Source: Streptomyces sp. SJL17-4 (GTDB lineage Bacteria; Actinomycetota; Actinomycetes; Streptomycetales; Streptomycetaceae). From it: a stretch of 64,000 nucleotides of DNA. Numbering within the stretch: position 1 is the first letter of the stretch; each line of letters opens with the position of its first letter. The stretch covers positions 7,932,501 to 7,996,500 of the forward strand of contig NZ_CP104578.1 in assembly GCF_036826855.1 (NCBI RefSeq). The letters are read 5' to 3'. A program made the translations under genes and the position numbers. The notes under the pieces are model-generated. The model did no database searches. It saw nothing but the letters and a program-made list of their open reading frames with translations, and had not been told where the DNA came from. Below are positions 61,493 to 64,000 of this stretch, one piece after another.

Positions 61493-62962
61493 TCAGTGTC
61501 CGACCCGGACCACCATCACACAGGCGTCGTCCTCGCGCTGCTCCTCGCCGAACTCCTCGACCACCGCACGCACACCGTCCTGGGCGTCCCGCGCCCCGAT
61601 GAGCCGCCCGCCGAGCGCGAGCAGCCGGCGCGTGCCCGTGTCGTCCTCCGGACCGCTCCCACGGGTGAGGCCGTCGGTGTGCAGGACGAGCAGGTCACCC
61701 GGGAGCAGCCGCGTTTCGGCCTCGCTGTACACGGCGCCGGTCGTGGCCCCGAGGAGAACACCCTCGGGCCGCCGGAGAACGTGCCCCGTCCCGTCGCGGA
61801 ACAGCAGCGGGGCGGGGTGGCCGGCCTGCGCCCAGGTCAGTCTCTGGGTGACCGGATCGTAGCGGCAGCACATCGCACTGCCGAGCGCGGGCTGGACGGA
61901 GGTCTCCAGGAGCTGGTTGAGGTGACCCATCAGGGCGGCGGGCCGGATCCCGGCCACGGCCATGCCGCGCAGCGCGCCGAGGAGCATGGCCATCGACGAG
62001 GTCGCGGCGACCCCGTGGCCCGTCAGGTCACCGACGGTGAGCAGCGCGTCCCCGTCGGGCAGGGCCAGCGCGTCGTACCAGTCGCCACCGATCAGACCGA
62101 TGCTGGCGGCCGGGAGGTAGTGGGCGGCCACGTCGAGCGGGGCGGGGCCGTCGTGGGCGAAACGGAGCGAGCCGCGCCACGGTGGGAGCACCGCCTCCTG
62201 GAGCTGGACGGCGACCCGTCGCTCGGTCTGCTCGATGTGGCGGCTGCGCTCCAGGCTGTCCCGGCTCTCCCGGACCGCCCGCTCGCTGCGCCGCAGTTCG
62301 CTGACATCGCGGAGCACGGCCCACATCGAGGCGGTGCAGCCGTCGGCGTCGAGGACGGGCTCGCCCGTCATGTGCACGGTGCGCACGCAGCCGTCGGTCC
62401 GCACGATCCGGAACTCGCCGTCGATCGGCTTTCCGTCGATCAGACAGTCCGTCACCATGCCCTGGAGGACGGGCTGGTCCTCGACGAAGACCATCGTGGG
62501 CATCTCGTCCAGCGACATCGGGCCGCTCTCGCGCGTACGTCCGAAGATCTGGAACAGCTCTTCGGACCAGCTGACCTCGTCGGTCAGGAGGTTCCACTCG
62601 GCGCTGCCGACGCGGGAGAGCAGGGAGCCGGTGCGCTGGGGGGCGATCTCGCCGTACGCGGTGCCGGGGGCGGTGGGTAGCGCGGTGTCGGGGACCGTCT
62701 CCGTGGGTTCCTCGGTGCCGACCTGCTCCGGAACGCCCGCACGGAGCTGACCCAAGTGGGCGCCGAGGTCGTCGAGTTGGTGAACGGCCAGGTCGCACAG
62801 GGCGCGCTGCCAGCGCTGCTGGGGGTCGTCGTCGTTCACCACGGCTTCCCGGCGCACGGCGACGAGCTCGCCGCGCAGGCGGCGGGTCTGTGAGATCAGC
62901 GCGTCCACCGCGCCCGGCTCCGGCTGCTGGGCGGGGTGATCCGCGAACAGTGGGGACGGCAT
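61493..62962 (-). CDS. PAS-SpoIIE PP2C phosphatase
   Basis: 489 aa, cytosolic. After about 125 helical residues there is a PAS domain (WNLLTDEVSWSEELFQIFGR through GEPVLDADGCTASMWAVLRD), a short coiled coil (RAVRESRDSLERSRHIEQTE) and a SpoIIE-type PP2C domain with GGDWYD, VGDLTGHG and LHTDGLTRG. Metal-binding Asp residues are present. It lacks the HATPase domain of the first SpoIIE protein in this window, so it is a pure phosphatase of anti-anti-sigma factors under PAS control. The ATG has GGAG upstream. It stands opposite the edge gene, with about 185 bp between. Confidence 0.87.
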   Translation of the reverse strand: MPSPLFADHPAQQPEPGAVDALISQTRRLRGELVAVRREAVVNDDDPQQRWQRALCDLAVHQLDDLGAHLGQLRAGVPEQVGTEEPTETVPDTALPTAPGTAYGEIAPQRTGSLLSRVGSAEWNLLTDEVSWSEELFQIFGRTRESGPMSLDEMPTMVFVEDQPVLQGMVTDCLIDGKPIDGEFRIVRTDGCVRTVHMTGEPVLDADGCTASMWAVLRDVSELRRSERAVRESRDSLERSRHIEQTERRVAVQLQEAVLPPWRGSLRFAHDGPAPLDVAAHYLPAASIGLIGGDWYDALALPDGDALLTVGDLTGHGVAATSSMAMLLGALRGMAVAGIRPAALMGHLNQLLETSVQPALGSAMCCRYDPVTQRLTWAQAGHPAPLLFRDGTGHVLRRPEGVLLGATTGAVYSEAETRLLPGDLLVLHTDGLTRGSGPEDDTGTRRLLALGGRLIGARDAQDGVRAVVEEFGEEQREDDACVMVVRVGH

Positions 62963-63147
62963 GTCGTACTCCGATACAGGCGCGGCGCGGCCAGGCCAGG
63001 TGTGAAAGTGAGGCCCGTACAAGACTGTTGCACAGCCCGGGACGGCCCGTAAGAGCTTTGGCAACACTCGATCCGGTGGTGCTTCTGGCATATGTCAACG
63101 GCCCAGCGATTATCGGCCAGGGCACGACGGGTTACGGTGCGGGGGTG

Positions 63148-64000
63148 GTGAACGACGACGGAATCGGCACGGTGGGCACGGGCACGGCGGTCACGGGCGG
63201 GGCGGCCACGGGAACGCGAACGGGCACGACGGGAGTCCCTGGGACCGTAGTTACAGGTGTTGCGCATGGGACTCGTACGAGTGTGCCGGGGGTGACGGAA
63301 GGGGCGTTCCCGACCGCGTCGGACACCGCGCGTACGGGCCCCGGCACAACGGCGGCCGCCGCCAGCGGCACCGCCTTTCTGCTCGCCGCGGCGCCCGCCG
63401 GGCGCGGGCGCGCCATGGACGCCGCGTCCGTGCTGCCGGCCCTCGCCGCCGTGCCGCCCGGCGTCCTCACCGGAACCAGCACCGCCACGCTCGTCGAACT
63501 CGCCGATCCGCTCGACCCGCAGACCGTCCTCACCCGCCTGCGCGCCGCCGCGGCGAGCCCGGGCCCGCTCGTGCTCTGCCTCGCGGGGCAGCTCCATCTC
63601 GACCGCCGGCAGCAGCTGCCCCACCTCGCCCTCGCCCGCACCACCCCGGCGACCCTCCGCTACACGGCGCTGCCCTGGCACTGGCTCGCCGTCGAACTCG
63701 CCGCCCGCGCCCCCGGCACCACGACCGTCGTCGCGGACCTCGCGGCGGACCCCGCCGTATGGGAACGCCTCACCACCACACCGGACTTCCTGCACCTGGG
63801 ACCGGGGCCGACCCTCTACGGCAGCGTGACGCCCGCCCCGCGCAGGGGCGAGCCGCTCGCCCCCGCCTATCTGCGGTCCTGGGCGGAACTCTGGCGCTCC
63901 GGTGCCCGCCTCCCGTACGCCACGCTCCACGCGGAGTCCGCCGCGCAGGCGGCCGGGGCCGTGCCGGAGTCGTTCCTCCTGGCACCCGCTCCCGCTCCCG
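63148..64000 (+). CDS. Unknown protein, 3' end outside the window
   Basis: An uninterrupted frame of 284 codons from a GTG (behind GGGGGTG) to the window edge. The first 70 residues are very rich in Gly and Thr (GTVGTGTAVTGGAATGTRT). The rest has normal composition, with SPGPLVLCLAGQLHLDRRQQ, LALARTTPATLRYTALPWHW and TTVVADLAADPAVWERL. I do not recognise a characterised family; VLCLAGQ... followed by TVVADLAAD hints at an alpha/beta fold. The codon pattern supports coding. It is divergent from the SpoIIE-type gene. Confidence 0.6.
   Translation, partial: MNDDGIGTVGTGTAVTGGAATGTRTGTTGVPGTVVTGVAHGTRTSVPGVTEGAFPTASDTARTGPGTTAAAASGTAFLLAAAPAGRGRAMDAASVLPALAAVPPGVLTGTSTATLVELADPLDPQTVLTRLRAAAASPGPLVLCLAGQLHLDRRQQLPHLALARTTPATLRYTALPWHWLAVELAARAPGTTTVVADLAADPAVWERLTTTPDFLHLGPGPTLYGSVTPAPRRGEPLAPAYLRSWAELWRSGARLPYATLHAESAAQAAGAVPESFLLAPAPAP

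Overview
The window is chromosomal DNA of a Streptomyces or a very close relative. The evidence is very high GC with C/G-ending codons, frequent GTG starts, rare TTA leucine codons, and near-textbook streptomycete genes: geosmin synthase (geoA), an NsdA-type TPR regulator, AfsR/SARP and LAL regulators, SpoIIE-type phosphatases and three Ser/Thr kinases. I see about 49 intact or edge-truncated genes, three decayed ones and several intergenic repeats. I see no rRNA, tRNA, CRISPR array, insertion sequence or prophage.

Layout. 1-8 kb: aldehyde dehydrogenase tail, PHP hydrolase, PAS-GAF-SpoIIE phosphatase, a large SARP-STAND regulator containing a segment of foreign-looking codon use, a decayed siderophore-interacting gene and a 66-aa orphan. 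8-15.7 kb: FadE26-like acyl-CoA dehydrogenase, GNAT, MpaB-type oxygenase with a kinase-TPR fusion, a minisatellite and a CrtI/PYROXD2-like oxidoreductase. 15.9-25.6 kb: tdh-kbl, LysR, alpha/beta hydrolase, Tat-exported beta-lactamase-like hydrolase, then a nitronate-monooxygenase-like gene with an acyl-CoA ligase, and a GNAT. 25.6-30.7 kb: a decayed TetR/SRPBCC pair, an F420 nitroreductase-hemerythrin fusion opposite a MarR-cation antiporter pair, and an acyl-CoA ligase. 30.6-42.9 kb: two transmembrane kinases, paaK, a P450-cupin pair, GNAT, a Cys-cluster pentapeptide protein, a double alpha/beta hydrolase, HxlR/F420-reductase-like divergent genes and a PhnB protein. 42.9-49.5 kb: a catabolic cluster (FadD19-like, EchA19-like, DUF35 OB-fold, two thiolase-fold proteins) and an ACT protein. 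49.6-64 kb: LAL regulator, conserved small protein, HslR, geoA, amidase, phosphotransferase, nsdA, PAS-SpoIIE phosphatase and a truncated gene at the edge.

The most interesting signal joins three separated loci. The 42.9-49 kb cluster has the gene order of the mycobacterial fadD19 / echA19 / DUF35 / ltp4 / ltp3 block, which serves cleavage of C24-branched sterol side chains. Its divergent promoter region carries a perfect match to the mycobacterial KstR operator consensus (TnnAACnnGTTnnA). A second perfect match lies in front of the FadE26-like gene at 8.4 kb. The same divergent region also carries a TCTGA-N7-TCAGA palindrome whose only other copy I found is in front of the oxidoreductase/ligase pair at 22.1 kb. 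I infer a small dispersed sterol or branched acyl-CoA regulon; its regulator is not in the window. Regulation elsewhere is also legible: a 17-bp MarR-type palindrome, a PaaR-like palindrome, an inverted repeat before nsdA, and TTA (bldA-dependent) codons in three genes.
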